64,000 nt of DNA from RUG11198 sp036342255 (GTDB lineage Bacteria; Bacillota_I; Bacilli_A; RF39; UBA660): assembly GCA_036342255.1 (NCBI GenBank), contig JAZAUS010000001.1, positions 1-64,000 on the forward strand. Direction: 5' to 3'. Shown piece after piece: positions 7,236 through 16,061 of this stretch (positions are counted from its first letter, which is position 1; each line of letters opens with the position of its first letter). A program made the position numbers and the translations under genes. The notes under the pieces are model-generated. The model had not been told where the DNA came from and ran no database searches. It saw only the letters and a program-made list of their open reading frames with translations.

Positions 7236-9488
7236 ATGGCTAGAAGTAAGAAGATTAAATTAAAGGGTTCTAGTTTTTTTGATAAGAAGAAGCCATTAAA
7301 TAAAAGAACAAGAACTAAAAAAAGTCGTTCTGTTGTTGTTAATGCTTTTTCTAAAAATCATTCTCGAAATAAACCAACTATTAAGATAAAGAAATCTACT
7401 AAAAGAAATGGATCTAAGTCTATTAATGGTGGTTCTAGGCAAACTAATAAAGTAAGGTATTTGCCAGATATAATTGATAGAAGATATATATTTATAGTTA
7501 TTTTTATTATTCTTTCTTTTGGTGCTATATATTGGCGAATGGTTGATTTACAAATTATGCAAAATGAAAAATATAAGGAAAAATTAGTTTTATCGACTGA
7601 GAAGATTATTGAAGGTTCTTCAACACCTAGGGGAAGAATATATGATCGAAATTATAATCTTTTGGTTGATAATAAGGCTGTTAAAACTATATATTATAAG
7701 AAGCCTGAAAATGTAACTACTAAAGATGAGATGAAGTTGGCTTATAAAATTTCTTCATTTTTAAGTGTAGATTATAATAAGTTGTCTGATAGGATGCTTA
7801 AAACTTTTTGGTATAAGAATAATGTTGATAAGGCTAAGGCTAAAATAACTAAAAAAGAATGGAATAAGTATGAAGAACGTAAGATTAATGATGATGATAT
7901 AGATACGATGATATATGATAGGATTACAAAAGAAGAATTAGATAAGTATGAGGAAAAGGATCGTAAAGCTGCGTATATATATTATCTTATGAATAAGGGA
8001 TATTCATATGCTGAAAAGATTATAAAGAATAAAGATGTTACAGATGCTGAGTATGCTGAGGTGTCTGAAAATATAGAAACATTAAATGGTTTTAATACAA
8101 AATTGGATTGGGAAAGAACTTATCCTAATGGTAGTTATTTTAGATCTTTATTTGGTAATGTTTCATCTTCTACACAGGGAATACCAGTGGAGATGGCTGA
8201 AGATTATATTAAGAATGGTTATAGTATGGATGATAGAGTTGGTATTAGTTATTTGGAATATCAATATGAAAAGTATTTGCATGGAACTAAAGCTAAATAT
8301 AAAGTTAAGAATGGTAGTAATTATGAACTTATAAAAGAAGGAAAAAGAGGTAATGATGTTGTTCTTTCTATAGATATTAATTTACAGAAGTATTTAGAAG
8401 ATACTTTATCGAGAGAGGTTTTAGCTACTAAGAATGAAGCGAATACTCAATATTATAATAGAAGTTTTGTTATTGTTGCTAATCCAAAAAATGGTGAAAT
8501 ATTAGCAATGGCTGGTAAACAGGCTAAAAGAGATGATGAGGGAAATTATTATATTTCTGATTATACACCTGGAATTATTACTACTTCTGTTACACCTGGT
8601 TCTATTGTTAAAGGAGCATCAATTCTTGTTGGATATAAATATGGAGCAATATCTATTGGAGAATATCAAGTAGATGAATGTATAAAAATACAAGCTACTC
8701 CTGAAAAGTGTTCATGGAGAACAATGGGGTCTATAAATGATATAGATGCTTTAGCTTATTCATCTAATGTGTATCAATATAAAACTGCTATTAAAGTAGG
8801 TAGAGGTGTTTATAGATATGATGAACCTTTAAGATTAGATGATGGTGCTTTTGATAAATATAGAACAATGTATGCGTCTTTTGGTCTTGGAGTAAAGACT
8901 GGTATAGATTTACCATCTGAAAGTACAGGATATGCTGGTAAATCTAAATTACCTGGTCATTTATTAGATTTTTCTATAGGACAGTATGATAATTATACTC
9001 CTATTCAAATATCACAGTATATTTCTACTATAGCTAATGGTGGAACTAGATATCAACCTTCTTTGTTAAAAGAAGTTTATGAAGTTAGTGATAATCCTAT
9101 TGATAAATTTGGAAAAAAAATATATACTCATGAGCCTGTTAAATTGGGAACTGTTGATGTGGAAAAACAATATATGGATAGGGTTCGTGAAGGATTTAGA
9201 GCAGTAGTTGATTATGGATTAGGTACTACATATATGGGTAGTTATCAATATATGGGAGCTGGTAAAACTGGTACTAGTCAAAGTTTTTTAGATACAGATG
9301 ATGATGGTAAAGTTGATACTGAGACTATATCTACTAGTTTTGTTGGATATGCTCCATATGAAGATCCTAGAATGAGTATTGTTGTAATAAGTCCTGATGT
9401 GGCTGTTTCAACAGCAGAGACAACTAGTACTATTAACAAAAGATTATCATCAGAAATTGTTAATAAATACTTTGAAATTTATAAATAA
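7236..9488 (+). CDS. Class B penicillin-binding protein (PBP2B/FtsI type)
   Basis: This 750-residue transpeptidase cross-links peptidoglycan, most likely at the division septum. A basic cytoplasmic tail (residues 1-80) precedes one membrane segment at about 85-105. The PBP dimerisation domain follows, including the RGRIYDRNYN motif near 133-142, and then the transpeptidase domain with the active-site tetrad Ser456-x-x-Lys459, SSN at 509-511 and KTG at 677-679. A charged insertion lies at about residues 195-280. Strong GGGAGGTGAT site. The location after ftsEX fits a division role, but an elongation PBP cannot be excluded from sequence. Confidence 0.92.
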   Translation: MARSKKIKLKGSSFFDKKKPLNKRTRTKKSRSVVVNAFSKNHSRNKPTIKIKKSTKRNGSKSINGGSRQTNKVRYLPDIIDRRYIFIVIFIILSFGAIYWRMVDLQIMQNEKYKEKLVLSTEKIIEGSSTPRGRIYDRNYNLLVDNKAVKTIYYKKPENVTTKDEMKLAYKISSFLSVDYNKLSDRMLKTFWYKNNVDKAKAKITKKEWNKYEERKINDDDIDTMIYDRITKEELDKYEEKDRKAAYIYYLMNKGYSYAEKIIKNKDVTDAEYAEVSENIETLNGFNTKLDWERTYPNGSYFRSLFGNVSSSTQGIPVEMAEDYIKNGYSMDDRVGISYLEYQYEKYLHGTKAKYKVKNGSNYELIKEGKRGNDVVLSIDINLQKYLEDTLSREVLATKNEANTQYYNRSFVIVANPKNGEILAMAGKQAKRDDEGNYYISDYTPGIITTSVTPGSIVKGASILVGYKYGAISIGEYQVDECIKIQATPEKCSWRTMGSINDIDALAYSSNVYQYKTAIKVGRGVYRYDEPLRLDDGAFDKYRTMYASFGLGVKTGIDLPSESTGYAGKSKLPGHLLDFSIGQYDNYTPIQISQYISTIANGGTRYQPSLLKEVYEVSDNPIDKFGKKIYTHEPVKLGTVDVEKQYMDRVREGFRAVVDYGLGTTYMGSYQYMGAGKTGTSQSFLDTDDDGKVDTETISTSFVGYAPYEDPRMSIVVISPDVAVSTAETTSTINKRLSSEIVNKYFEIYK

Positions 9489-9499
9489 TATGTTATAAT
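9472..9499 (+). promoter_or_regulatory. rpmG-efp promoter
   Basis: TTGAAA at 9472-9477 inside the end of the upstream gene and TATAAT at 9494-9499 (16-base spacer), with extended TG at 9491-9492. Confidence 0.65.
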
Positions 9500-9531
9500 A
9501 CTTGCATATGTTTTTTTGGAGGAGGTGCATT

Positions 9532-9705
9532 ATGGCTAAAAAAGGTGAAAATAGAGTTTTAGTTACATTATCATGTAGTGAGTGTAAAAATCCTAATTAT
9601 AGGGTTAGTAAAAATATAAAAAATACAGAAGAAAAATTAGAGTTAAATAAATTTTGTTCAAAGTGCCGTAAGACTGTTAAGCATGTTGAAACTAAAATAA
9701 AATAA
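9532..9705 (+). CDS. rpmG: 50S ribosomal protein L33
   Basis: This 57-residue large-subunit protein begins MAKKGENRVLVTLSCSEC. It has two Cys pairs (CSEC near residues 15-18, CSKC near 44-47), so it is the zinc-binding form of L33. The start at 9532 is set by a very strong GGAGGAGGTG site; an upstream in-frame ATG at 9502 would overlap the promoter region and is rejected. It is followed 12 bases later by efp and is probably co-transcribed. Confidence 0.95.
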   Translation: MAKKGENRVLVTLSCSECKNPNYRVSKNIKNTEEKLELNKFCSKCRKTVKHVETKIK

Positions 9706-9717
9706 GGAGTGATTTAA

Positions 9718-10275
9718 ATGATTAACGTTAATGATTTTAAAGTAGGTTTGACAATTAGCTATGAAGATAGTATTTATCAAGTTTTGGAGTTTCAACATGT
9801 TAAACCTGGTAAAGGGGCTGCTATAGTAAAAGCTAAACTTAAAAATTTAAGAACTGGTTCTATTGCTGAGTATTCTTTTGGTGCTGGAACTAAAGTTCCT
9901 AAGGCTCATATAAGTAAGCAACCTATGCAGTTTATGTATAAAACTGGTGATAATTATAGTTTTATGAACATGGAAACTTATGAACAAATTGATTTAAATG
10001 AATCTCAACTTGTAAATGAGTCAAAGTATTTAAAGGAAGGTTTAGAAATATTTGTTATTTTTTATGAAAGTGAAATGTTAGGTGTTGAATTACCAGAAAA
10101 GATTGATTTTAAGATAACAAAAACTGAGCCTGCTATAAAAGGGAATACTGCAACTAATGCAACTAAAGATGCTATTATAGAAACAGGAATGTTAGTTCGT
10201 GTGCCTTTATTTATAGAAGAGGGAGAAGAAATAATTGTTTCTACTAAAGATGGTAAATATGTATCAAGAAAATAA
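9718..10275 (+). CDS. efp: Translation elongation factor P
   Basis: EF-P (185 residues, standard length) binds between the P and E sites and relieves stalling at polyproline stretches. The three beta-barrel domains are visible: a KOW-like N-domain with the loop KPGKGAA around Lys32, then two OB domains ending in ISTKDGKYVSRK-like sequence. Lys32 is where many bacteria attach a modification; no modifying enzyme (EpmA/B, YmfI) is in this window. AAGGAGTGAT precedes the start. The domain order and loop leave little doubt. Confidence 0.97.
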   Translation: MINVNDFKVGLTISYEDSIYQVLEFQHVKPGKGAAIVKAKLKNLRTGSIAEYSFGAGTKVPKAHISKQPMQFMYKTGDNYSFMNMETYEQIDLNESQLVNESKYLKEGLEIFVIFYESEMLGVELPEKIDFKITKTEPAIKGNTATNATKDAIIETGMLVRVPLFIEEGEEIIVSTKDGKYVSRK

Positions 10276-10295
10276 TTAGTTATTTAGGTGATTTT

Positions 10296-10823
10296 ATGGA
10301 TATAGATTTGACACAGCTTGTTACTAATAATGTTGATGTGATTAAAGTTGATATAAATGTTTCATATGATGAAGAAAGGCTAAGAAAGGTTGGTATTAGA
10401 GAACTTAATAATACTACTTTTGTTGGTAAGATAAAAAAATTATATGAAGGATATGAGATTAGTGGTATATTAAAGGGTGTTATGATTTTGCCTGATGATA
10501 TTACATTAGAGGATGTCAAATATGAATTTTCTATAGATATATTAGAAAATTTTGATGAAATGGATGAAGATCAAGATAATAATTTGATAATTATTAATAA
10601 TAATCTTGATATTAGTGATTTTTTATGGCAAAATATAGTTTTGGAAATTCCTTTAAAGGTTGTTGATGAAAAAAATAAGAATATAACTTTAGAAGGAGAT
10701 GGATGGAGATTTATTACTGAGGAAGAATTAGAAAAAGAAAGAAGTAATGAATCACCATTTGATGAATTAGATAGTAAGTTTGATTTTAAGGAAGGAGACG
10801 ATAAAAATGGCAGTTCCAGCTAG
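10296..10823 (+). CDS. YceD/DUF177 family protein
   Basis: The 175-residue acidic protein matches the YceD (DUF177) family, which sits immediately upstream of rpmF across many bacteria. Recognisable parts are the central YEGYEISGILKGVMILP strand region (family proteins have Cys residues nearby; here there are none) and the acidic C-terminal half with LEGDGWRFITEEE near the end. In the family it is linked to 23S rRNA maturation, and its plant homologue supports plastid rRNA accumulation. It overlaps rpmF by 17 bases, which suggests coupling. Confidence 0.85.
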   Translation: MDIDLTQLVTNNVDVIKVDINVSYDEERLRKVGIRELNNTTFVGKIKKLYEGYEISGILKGVMILPDDITLEDVKYEFSIDILENFDEMDEDQDNNLIIINNNLDISDFLWQNIVLEIPLKVVDEKNKNITLEGDGWRFITEEELEKERSNESPFDELDSKFDFKEGDDKNGSSS

Positions 10824-10992
10824 AAAAGTTAGTAAGACTAGTAAGAGAATGAGAAGAACACATTATAAGATTGTAGCTAATGGTTTAGTTAAGTGTACTA
10901 ATTGTGGTGAAATGATTAGACCTCATAGAGCTTGTCCTAAATGTGGTTTTTATAAAGGAGAACAAGTAAAGGCAGCTAAAGTATCTGCTTAA
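10807..10992 (+). CDS. rpmF: 50S ribosomal protein L32
   Basis: The 61-residue protein begins MAVPARKVSKTSKRMRR, the typical L32 N-terminus, and holds a zinc ribbon CTNC-x(9)-CPKC. ATG 10807 has AAGGAGACG upstream. The upstream in-frame ATG at 10780 adds residues not found in L32 and is rejected. A short terminator follows directly. Confidence 0.96.
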   Translation: MAVPARKVSKTSKRMRRTHYKIVANGLVKCTNCGEMIRPHRACPKCGFYKGEQVKAAKVSA

Positions 10993-10993
10993 T

Positions 10994-11019
10994 AACTATA
11001 CAATAGTATAGTTTTTTTT
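10994..11019 (+). terminator. Terminator after rpmF
   Basis: AACTATAC, loop AATA, GTATAGTT, followed by an eight-T tract: a short but canonical intrinsic terminator. Confidence 0.85.
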
Positions 11020-11039
11020 GTAAAATTATATCTATTTAA

Positions 11040-11068
11040 TTGTTTAAAATATATTTAATAGATATAAT
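11040..11068 (+). promoter_or_regulatory. uppS promoter
   Basis: TTGTTT at 11040-11045 and TATAAT at 11063-11068 with a 17-base spacer. The GGAGGT ribosome site of uppS follows. Confidence 0.6.
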
Positions 11069-11088
11069 TTTATTGGAGGTATTAATAG

Positions 11089-11793
11089 ATGGATTATAAA
11101 TATTTAAAAATTCATAATCATGTTGCTATGATTATTGATGGTAATGGTAGATGGGCTAAAGAGAAAGGACTATCTAGGTCTAAAGGGCATGATGCTGGAG
11201 TAAAGACATTAAAAAAATTAGGTAAGTATATATTATCTAAAGGAATAAAAGTATTGAGTGTTTATGTTTTTTCTACAGAAAATTTTAAGAGAGATGAGAG
11301 AGAAGTTAAACATTTAATGAATTTGTGTGCTTTAATGTTTAAAAAAGATAAAAACTTTTTTATTGAAAATAATATTAAAGTTGTTTTTTCTGGTAGAGAT
11401 GAACCTTTACCTAAGAAAGTAATAGATGCTAGAGATGAATTAGTTGAGTTAACTAAAAATAATACAGGTGGTATTTTTAATATCTGTTTAAATTATGGAG
11501 GAAGAGCTGAGATTGTTGATGCTACTAAAAAGATAATAAAAGATGGTTTGAATGTTGATGAAGTGGATGAAAAACTTTTCTCTAAGTATTTGTATCAAGA
11601 TTTGGGTGATGTTGATTTTTTAATTAGGACTAGTGGAGAATTGAGAATTAGTAATTTTTTATTGTGGGAGCTTAGTTATGCTGAATTGTATTTTTCTGAT
11701 AAGTATTTTCCTGATTTTAATGAAGTAGATTTTGATAAGGCTATTTTAGATTATACTAAAAGGGATAGAAGGTTTGGAGGAATAAAAAAATAA
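11089..11793 (+). CDS. uppS: Undecaprenyl diphosphate synthase
   Basis: This cis-prenyltransferase adds isopentenyl units to farnesyl diphosphate to make the C55 lipid carrier for cell-wall precursors. The 234-residue sequence holds the catalytic MIIDGNGRWA motif (Asp17, Arg21), the substrate-binding VYVFSTENFKR near residue 64, LNYGGRAEI near 145, and RTSGELRISNFLLWELSYAE near 188. Here cdsA, the frequent downstream partner, is absent; a poly-T hairpin and then sepF follow. Confidence 0.96.
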   Translation: MDYKYLKIHNHVAMIIDGNGRWAKEKGLSRSKGHDAGVKTLKKLGKYILSKGIKVLSVYVFSTENFKRDEREVKHLMNLCALMFKKDKNFFIENNIKVVFSGRDEPLPKKVIDARDELVELTKNNTGGIFNICLNYGGRAEIVDATKKIIKDGLNVDEVDEKLFSKYLYQDLGDVDFLIRTSGELRISNFLLWELSYAELYFSDKYFPDFNEVDFDKAILDYTKRDRRFGGIKK

Positions 11794-11823
11794 AAAATGG
11801 GTTTACATTTTTTATTTTTTTTT
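11788..11823 (+). terminator. AT-only terminator after uppS
   Basis: AAAAAATG pairs with CATTTTTT over a 6-base loop, followed by a T-rich tail. The stem is weak, so read-through into sepF is possible. Confidence 0.5.
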
Positions 11824-11902
11824 AATGTTTTATCTTTTTTTATTGTTTATTTAATAAAATTATGATAAACTTGTTATATGTTTAATGATAGGAGATGATA
11901 TT

Positions 11903-12310
11903 GTGGCACTTAGTAAGTTTAAGAAAATCTTAGTTGATGATGATTATGAAGATGAAGATGATGTTGAGGAAGTAAAAAATAAGAAGAAAGAAAGTTCTGC
12001 TGCTAATGTTAATGGTAATGGAAAAATGATTTTGTTAGAGCCTAGAGCTTTTTCTGAATCTCAACAGATTGCTGATCATTTGAAAAAGAGAAATACTGTA
12101 GTAGTGAACATGAAAAGAGTTACTCCTGATCAAGCTAAGCGTATAGTTGATTTTTTAAGTGGAACAGTTTATGCTTTGGGTGGAGACTTGCAAAAAATTG
12201 GAGCTGGAATATTTTTATGCACACCAAAGAATGTTAATGTTGAAGGTGCTATTACTGATGATGAAGATAAGGGTAAAAAGGGTAAAGACGATATAGATTT
12301 AGATTGGTAG
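11903..12310 (+). CDS. sepF: Cell-division protein SepF
   Basis: SepF tethers FtsZ to the membrane and bundles it at the septum. The 135-residue product has an N-terminal amphipathic stretch (MALSKFKKILV), an acidic linker, and the SepF/DUF552 core: ILLEPRAF, a QQIADHLKKRNTVVVNM strand-helix, PDQAKRIVDFLSGTVYALGG, and IGAGIFLCTPKNV. GTG 11903 is chosen because AGGAGATGAT lies 7 bases upstream and the protein then begins with the expected membrane helix; an ATG at 11885 lies before this site. The neighbouring divIVA supports a divisome role. Confidence 0.93.
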   Translation: MALSKFKKILVDDDYEDEDDVEEVKNKKKESSAANVNGNGKMILLEPRAFSESQQIADHLKKRNTVVVNMKRVTPDQAKRIVDFLSGTVYALGGDLQKIGAGIFLCTPKNVNVEGAITDDEDKGKKGKDDIDLDW

Positions 12311-12318
12311 TGGTATGA

Positions 12319-12756
12319 ATGAAACGTTTTAGTATTGTTGAGCAAGGATATAATATTGATGAAGTAAATAATTTTATTGATATTGTTATTAAAAAAATGG
12401 AAGATCTTAGCGAAACTAATAATGCTTATTTATTACAACTTGAAGAATATAAAAGAAAGAGTGCTAATAATAAAGATGAAAAGGGGCAAAATAATACTGA
12501 AATACAAGTTTCAAAGGCATTGATTGCTGCTCAATCAACTGCTGATAAAATGAAAGAATTAGCTAGGGAAGAAGCTGATTTAATTATAAAAGAGGCTAGA
12601 GAAAATGCTAATGCTATTATTCATGAAGCTTTAATTGATGCACAGCGTAAAGAGCAAGAATATGAGATATTAAAAAAGAATTATGCTGTATTTAGGGCTA
12701 AAGTTGAGAGCTTGGTTAAGGCTCAATTAGAGTTGTTAAAAAATACAGAAGATTAA
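12319..12756 (+). CDS. divIVA: DivIVA-type septum/pole protein
   Basis: The 145-residue coiled-coil protein begins with the DivIVA N-domain: FSIVEQGYNIDEVNNFID resembles the conserved F-x(4)-GY-x(2)-DEV-x(2)-FLD pattern that senses curved membrane. Long heptad regions cover residues about 22-50 and 60-140. Members of this family recruit wall-synthesis and chromosome-segregation proteins to septa and poles. It begins 8 bases after sepF, as in the ylm-divIVA region of other Firmicutes, although ylmE/G/H are missing. The ribosome site is weak, so translation may be coupled to sepF. Confidence 0.85.
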   Translation: MKRFSIVEQGYNIDEVNNFIDIVIKKMEDLSETNNAYLLQLEEYKRKSANNKDEKGQNNTEIQVSKALIAAQSTADKMKELAREEADLIIKEARENANAIIHEALIDAQRKEQEYEILKKNYAVFRAKVESLVKAQLELLKNTED

Positions 12757-12780
12757 GATATTTTATCTTAGAGGTGAGGG

Positions 12781-14514
12781 ATGATTATGGTTGATTGGTT
12801 ATATTGCAATAAAAAGAAAAATAGTATTCTTTTTGTTGCATTTTTTTTATTTATATTTTTAATTATTAATCTTAATATGGTTAATGCTAGTAGTGTTTCG
12901 GTTAAATTAAATAAAGATAGTTTAAAGATGAATATTGATGATAAGGCTAAGTTATCTGTTTTGATTACTCCTGTTAATATAAAAAATAAAGAAGTGGTTT
13001 GGACTAGTAATAATAAAAGTGTTGCTACTGTTGATAATAAGGGTAATGTTAGGGCTGTTGGCACTGGAGCTGCTGATATTATAGTTTATTTGAAAAATAA
13101 TTCTTCTATTAGAGATAAATGTCATGTTGTTGTTAATAATAATGTTGAGTTGGTTAGAGAGATTAAATTTAAGAAGAATTCTGTGACAATTGAAGAAGGT
13201 GAAGCAGGATGGTTAAAGGTAACTTTTACTCCAAATAATGTTGATGAAAATGATTTGGTTTGGTCAAGTAGTAATGATAAGGTTTTAAAAGTTACTAGAT
13301 CTGGTAGGATAAGAGCTTTGGCTGTTGGCAAAGCTATTATTACTCTTTCTTCAAAAGAGAATGAGAATATTAAAGATTCTTGTGAAGTTACAGTTAAAGA
13401 AAAAAAAGTTGTTATTGATAAAATTAAATTAAAGGTTAAATCTAAGGCTTTATATTATGGAGATACATATAATTTAAATGTAAAAATAATACCTGCTAAT
13501 GCTGTTGATAAGGAATTAATATATGTTAGTAATAATCCTTCTTTAGTTGAAGTTAATGATAAAGGTAAGGTAAAAGTATTGCTTAATAGAAATGGTAGGG
13601 TAGTTGTTAAGGTTTATTCTAAGAATAATAAGGATATTAGTGATAAGATTGTAATTAGTACTAAGATAAAACTTAAGAAGTTAGATGTGGTTAGTCCTGA
13701 TAGAGAGTTGATTTCTATTAGTCCTAAGGATGATAAAAGTAATAGAGATGTTAATGTGGCTAGGGGCATGTGTGTTGCTAATTATAATGATTATAAATTG
13801 ATATATGTTTCTATGACAGATGTTAAGGCTTCAAAAGGAAATATTAGGATATATAAAAATAATAATAAAGATGATAAATTAGAATTGGTTAATGTTATTA
13901 ATAAAAAGAATAATTATTTTGGATATGCTAAGAATATGATGTGTATTTCTAATGAGAAAAAAGTATATATTTCTACTTATAATAAGAGAGGGATAAAGAG
14001 TTTTAATATTAGTGATAATAATTTATTAGAGAAAGATGATATTGTTTATTATAAGGGAAATAAGAAAAAATATAGTGGTGGGGCGATGGCGTATGATAAT
14101 AAATTGGATAAATATTATTATGCTGATAGATCTAGTTATTATATTGGTGATGATAAGATGAAGCTGGTACATAAATATTTAAAAGGTGATGGAGAGTATT
14201 ATCGTAATAAAAATAGTGGAATAAGTATTTCTTCATATGCTAATGATATAGCAGCATATGATGGAAAAATATTTGTTATTAGATATAATAATAAGGTTTC
14301 TGAGAAAAATGCTACTATAAAGAAACCTAGGAATGCTATTGATGTATATAATAGTAATAATGGAGAATATATTGGTACTAATATTATAAAGTTTGGTAAT
14401 GATAATTATGAGGTTAGAGCTATCGATTATTATAAGGATGATTATTTTATTATATATTGCTTTAATAAAAGAAAGTATAAATCATATATTAAAAGAATTA
14501 AATTAAAATATTAG
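12781..14514 (+). CDS. Secreted protein with three Big_2 immunoglobulin-like domains
   Basis: The 577-residue product has a signal/anchor sequence (hydrophobic residues 16-34, cleavage possible at VNAS). Three bacterial Ig-like (Big_2) repeats follow at about 38-118, 121-205 and 208-292; each has the VVWTSNNKSVATVD-type core, and the third is more divergent. The C-terminal 280 residues have no family I recognise; repeated short strands with aromatic and Asn/Lys turns suggest a beta-propeller. It carries no sortase signal. GAGGTG is 5 bases before ATG 12781, 24 bases after divIVA, so it may share that transcript. A role in adhesion or wall binding is typical for Big_2 proteins. Confidence 0.75.
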   Translation: MIMVDWLYCNKKKNSILFVAFFLFIFLIINLNMVNASSVSVKLNKDSLKMNIDDKAKLSVLITPVNIKNKEVVWTSNNKSVATVDNKGNVRAVGTGAADIIVYLKNNSSIRDKCHVVVNNNVELVREIKFKKNSVTIEEGEAGWLKVTFTPNNVDENDLVWSSSNDKVLKVTRSGRIRALAVGKAIITLSSKENENIKDSCEVTVKEKKVVIDKIKLKVKSKALYYGDTYNLNVKIIPANAVDKELIYVSNNPSLVEVNDKGKVKVLLNRNGRVVVKVYSKNNKDISDKIVISTKIKLKKLDVVSPDRELISISPKDDKSNRDVNVARGMCVANYNDYKLIYVSMTDVKASKGNIRIYKNNNKDDKLELVNVINKKNNYFGYAKNMMCISNEKKVYISTYNKRGIKSFNISDNNLLEKDDIVYYKGNKKKYSGGAMAYDNKLDKYYYADRSSYYIGDDKMKLVHKYLKGDGEYYRNKNSGISISSYANDIAAYDGKIFVIRYNNKVSEKNATIKKPRNAIDVYNSNNGEYIGTNIIKFGNDNYEVRAIDYYKDDYFIIYCFNKRKYKSYIKRIKLKY

Positions 14515-14592
14515 ATACTTGTATATTTTATAATAATATGAATTAGATATAGTAAATTTGTATTTATTAATTAATAATATATCAAAATAAAC

Positions 14593-14621
14593 TTGTTATA
14601 TATAATAAATTGTGTTATAAT
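14593..14621 (+). promoter_or_regulatory. rimP-nusA-infB operon promoter
   Basis: TTGTTA at 14593-14598 and TATAAT at 14616-14621 with a 17-base spacer and an extended TG at 14613-14614. The rest of the 14515-14681 gap holds the leader hairpin. Confidence 0.7.
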
Positions 14622-14638
14622 ACGTTTATCTTGATGAG

Positions 14639-14666
14639 AAAAGTGGCCTTAATAAGTCCACTTTTT
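14639..14666 (+). ncRNA. Candidate structured leader of the rimP-nusA operon
   Basis: AAAAGTGG at 14639-14646 pairs exactly with CCACTTTT at 14658-14665 around an 11-base loop. It is located between the promoter and the AGGAGG site of rimP. A GC-bearing hairpin here resembles leader structures reported upstream of rimP-nusA operons in Firmicutes and could be an attenuator. The T run after the stem is short, so it may instead be an RNA-stability or regulatory element. Confidence 0.45.
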
Positions 14667-14681
14667 AATATAGGAGGAAAT

Positions 14682-14930
14682 ATGATTGAAGATAAGGTTA
14701 AAGAATTAGTAGAAAAAGTATTGTTAGAAAAAGGAATAAGAATTGATAGTATTAAATATGAGAAAGAAGGAAATAATAATTTTCTTCGTATTGTAGTTGA
14801 TAGAGATAAACCTATTGATGTTGATACTATAGTAGATATTACTAAAATAATTAATCCATTATTAGATGAAACTGATATTATTAAGGATAGTTATATATTG
14901 GATGTATCATCTATGGAGAAAGGAGAATAG
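14682..14930 (+). CDS. rimP: Ribosome maturation factor RimP, N-terminal domain only
   Basis: RimP helps 30S subunit assembly. The 82 residues match the RimP N-terminal alpha/beta domain: KVKELVEKVLLEKGI, FLRIVVDRDKPIDVDT, and ILDVSS. Usual RimP proteins are about 150 residues and continue with a PG-containing turn and a C-terminal SH3-like domain; here the protein stops directly after DVSS, with the nusA ribosome site overlapping the end. The start at 14682 has a strong AGGAGG site. Position upstream of nusA is standard for rimP. Either the C-domain has been lost or the protein acts as a minimal version. Confidence 0.8.
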   Translation: MIEDKVKELVEKVLLEKGIRIDSIKYEKEGNNNFLRIVVDRDKPIDVDTIVDITKIINPLLDETDIIKDSYILDVSSMEKGE

Positions 14931-14933
14931 AAA

Positions 14934-16061
14934 TTGAATAAGAAGCAAGTTAAGGAATTTTTGGGTGCACTTGATGCAATTGTTGAAGAGAAGGGAATAG
15001 ATAAAAAAATAGTTGTTGAAGCTATGGAACAGGCTATGGCAGCAGCTTATAAGAAAAAGGGAGGTCCTGCTAGATGTGAAGTTAATCCTGAAACTGGAGA
15101 GATTAAATTGTTTTCTGTTAGGACTGTTGTTGATGATGAGGATTTTTATGATGAAAAGAGTCAAATATCTTTGAGTGAGGCTAAGAAGCAAGTTGATGAT
15201 ATAGAAATTGGAGAAACAATTGAAAAAAGAGTAGAGATGACTGATTTTGGTAGAGTAGCAGCTGGTACTGCGAAGCAAGTAGTAGTTCAAAGAATTAAAG
15301 AAGCAGAAAAAGAGTTAATAGCTGATATGTATGGTGATAAACAAGATGAATTAGTAGTTGGTACTCTTACTCGTGAGGATTCTAAAACATATTATGTTGA
15401 TTTGGGGAAGACATTTGCTTTACTTCCTAAAGATGAAGTAATACCTGGTGAAAAGTTAGAGATGGGTAGTCAAATAAAGGCTTATGTTTCAAAATTGGAA
15501 GTAGGTAATAAAGGGGTATTTATATTGTTATCTAGATGTCATTTTGGTTTTTTGAAAAGGCTATTAGAGTTAGAAATACCAGAGATAAATGATGGAACTG
15601 TTATATTATACTCTGTTGCTAGAGAAGCAGGTGTTAGGAGTAAGATAGCTGTTTATAGTGAAGTTGATAATATAGAGGCTGTTGGATGTGTAATTGGTTC
15701 TAATGGTAGTAGAATTAATAGAGTATTAAGACAAATTAGTAATGAAAAAATAGATGTAATATTATATGATAAAGATCCTATTACCTTTATAAAAAATGCT
15801 TTAAGTCCTGCTCGTGATATAGAAGTATTTATTACAAATCCTAAGAAGAAAGAAGCTATAGTAGTAGTAGATAAAGATAATTTATCTTTGGCTATTGGTA
15901 AAAAGGGTATTAATGTTAAGTTAGCTGCTAGATTAACTCATTATAAATTAGATGTAAAATGTTTAGATGATGTTGATATTGAGGATTTAAGAGATAAATA
16001 TAATAATGAAGATATTAATAGTGAGGTAGAAGATAATAATGAAGAAGAAACCAATGCGTAG
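14934..16061 (+). CDS. nusA: Transcription elongation/termination factor NusA
   Basis: NusA binds RNA polymerase and modulates pausing, termination and antitermination. The 375 residues contain the N-terminal polymerase-binding domain (1-125), an S1 domain (about 130-200) and two KH domains (about 205-345) including VGCVIGSNGSRINRV and LAIGKKGINVKLAA. The translated start is TTG at 14934 with AAAGGAG 8 bases upstream. The acidic C-terminal tail overlaps rnpM. No C-terminal repeats of the enterobacterial kind are present, as is normal for Firmicutes. Confidence 0.96.
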   Translation: MNKKQVKEFLGALDAIVEEKGIDKKIVVEAMEQAMAAAYKKKGGPARCEVNPETGEIKLFSVRTVVDDEDFYDEKSQISLSEAKKQVDDIEIGETIEKRVEMTDFGRVAAGTAKQVVVQRIKEAEKELIADMYGDKQDELVVGTLTREDSKTYYVDLGKTFALLPKDEVIPGEKLEMGSQIKAYVSKLEVGNKGVFILLSRCHFGFLKRLLELEIPEINDGTVILYSVAREAGVRSKIAVYSEVDNIEAVGCVIGSNGSRINRVLRQISNEKIDVILYDKDPITFIKNALSPARDIEVFITNPKKKEAIVVVDKDNLSLAIGKKGINVKLAARLTHYKLDVKCLDDVDIEDLRDKYNNEDINSEVEDNNEEETNA

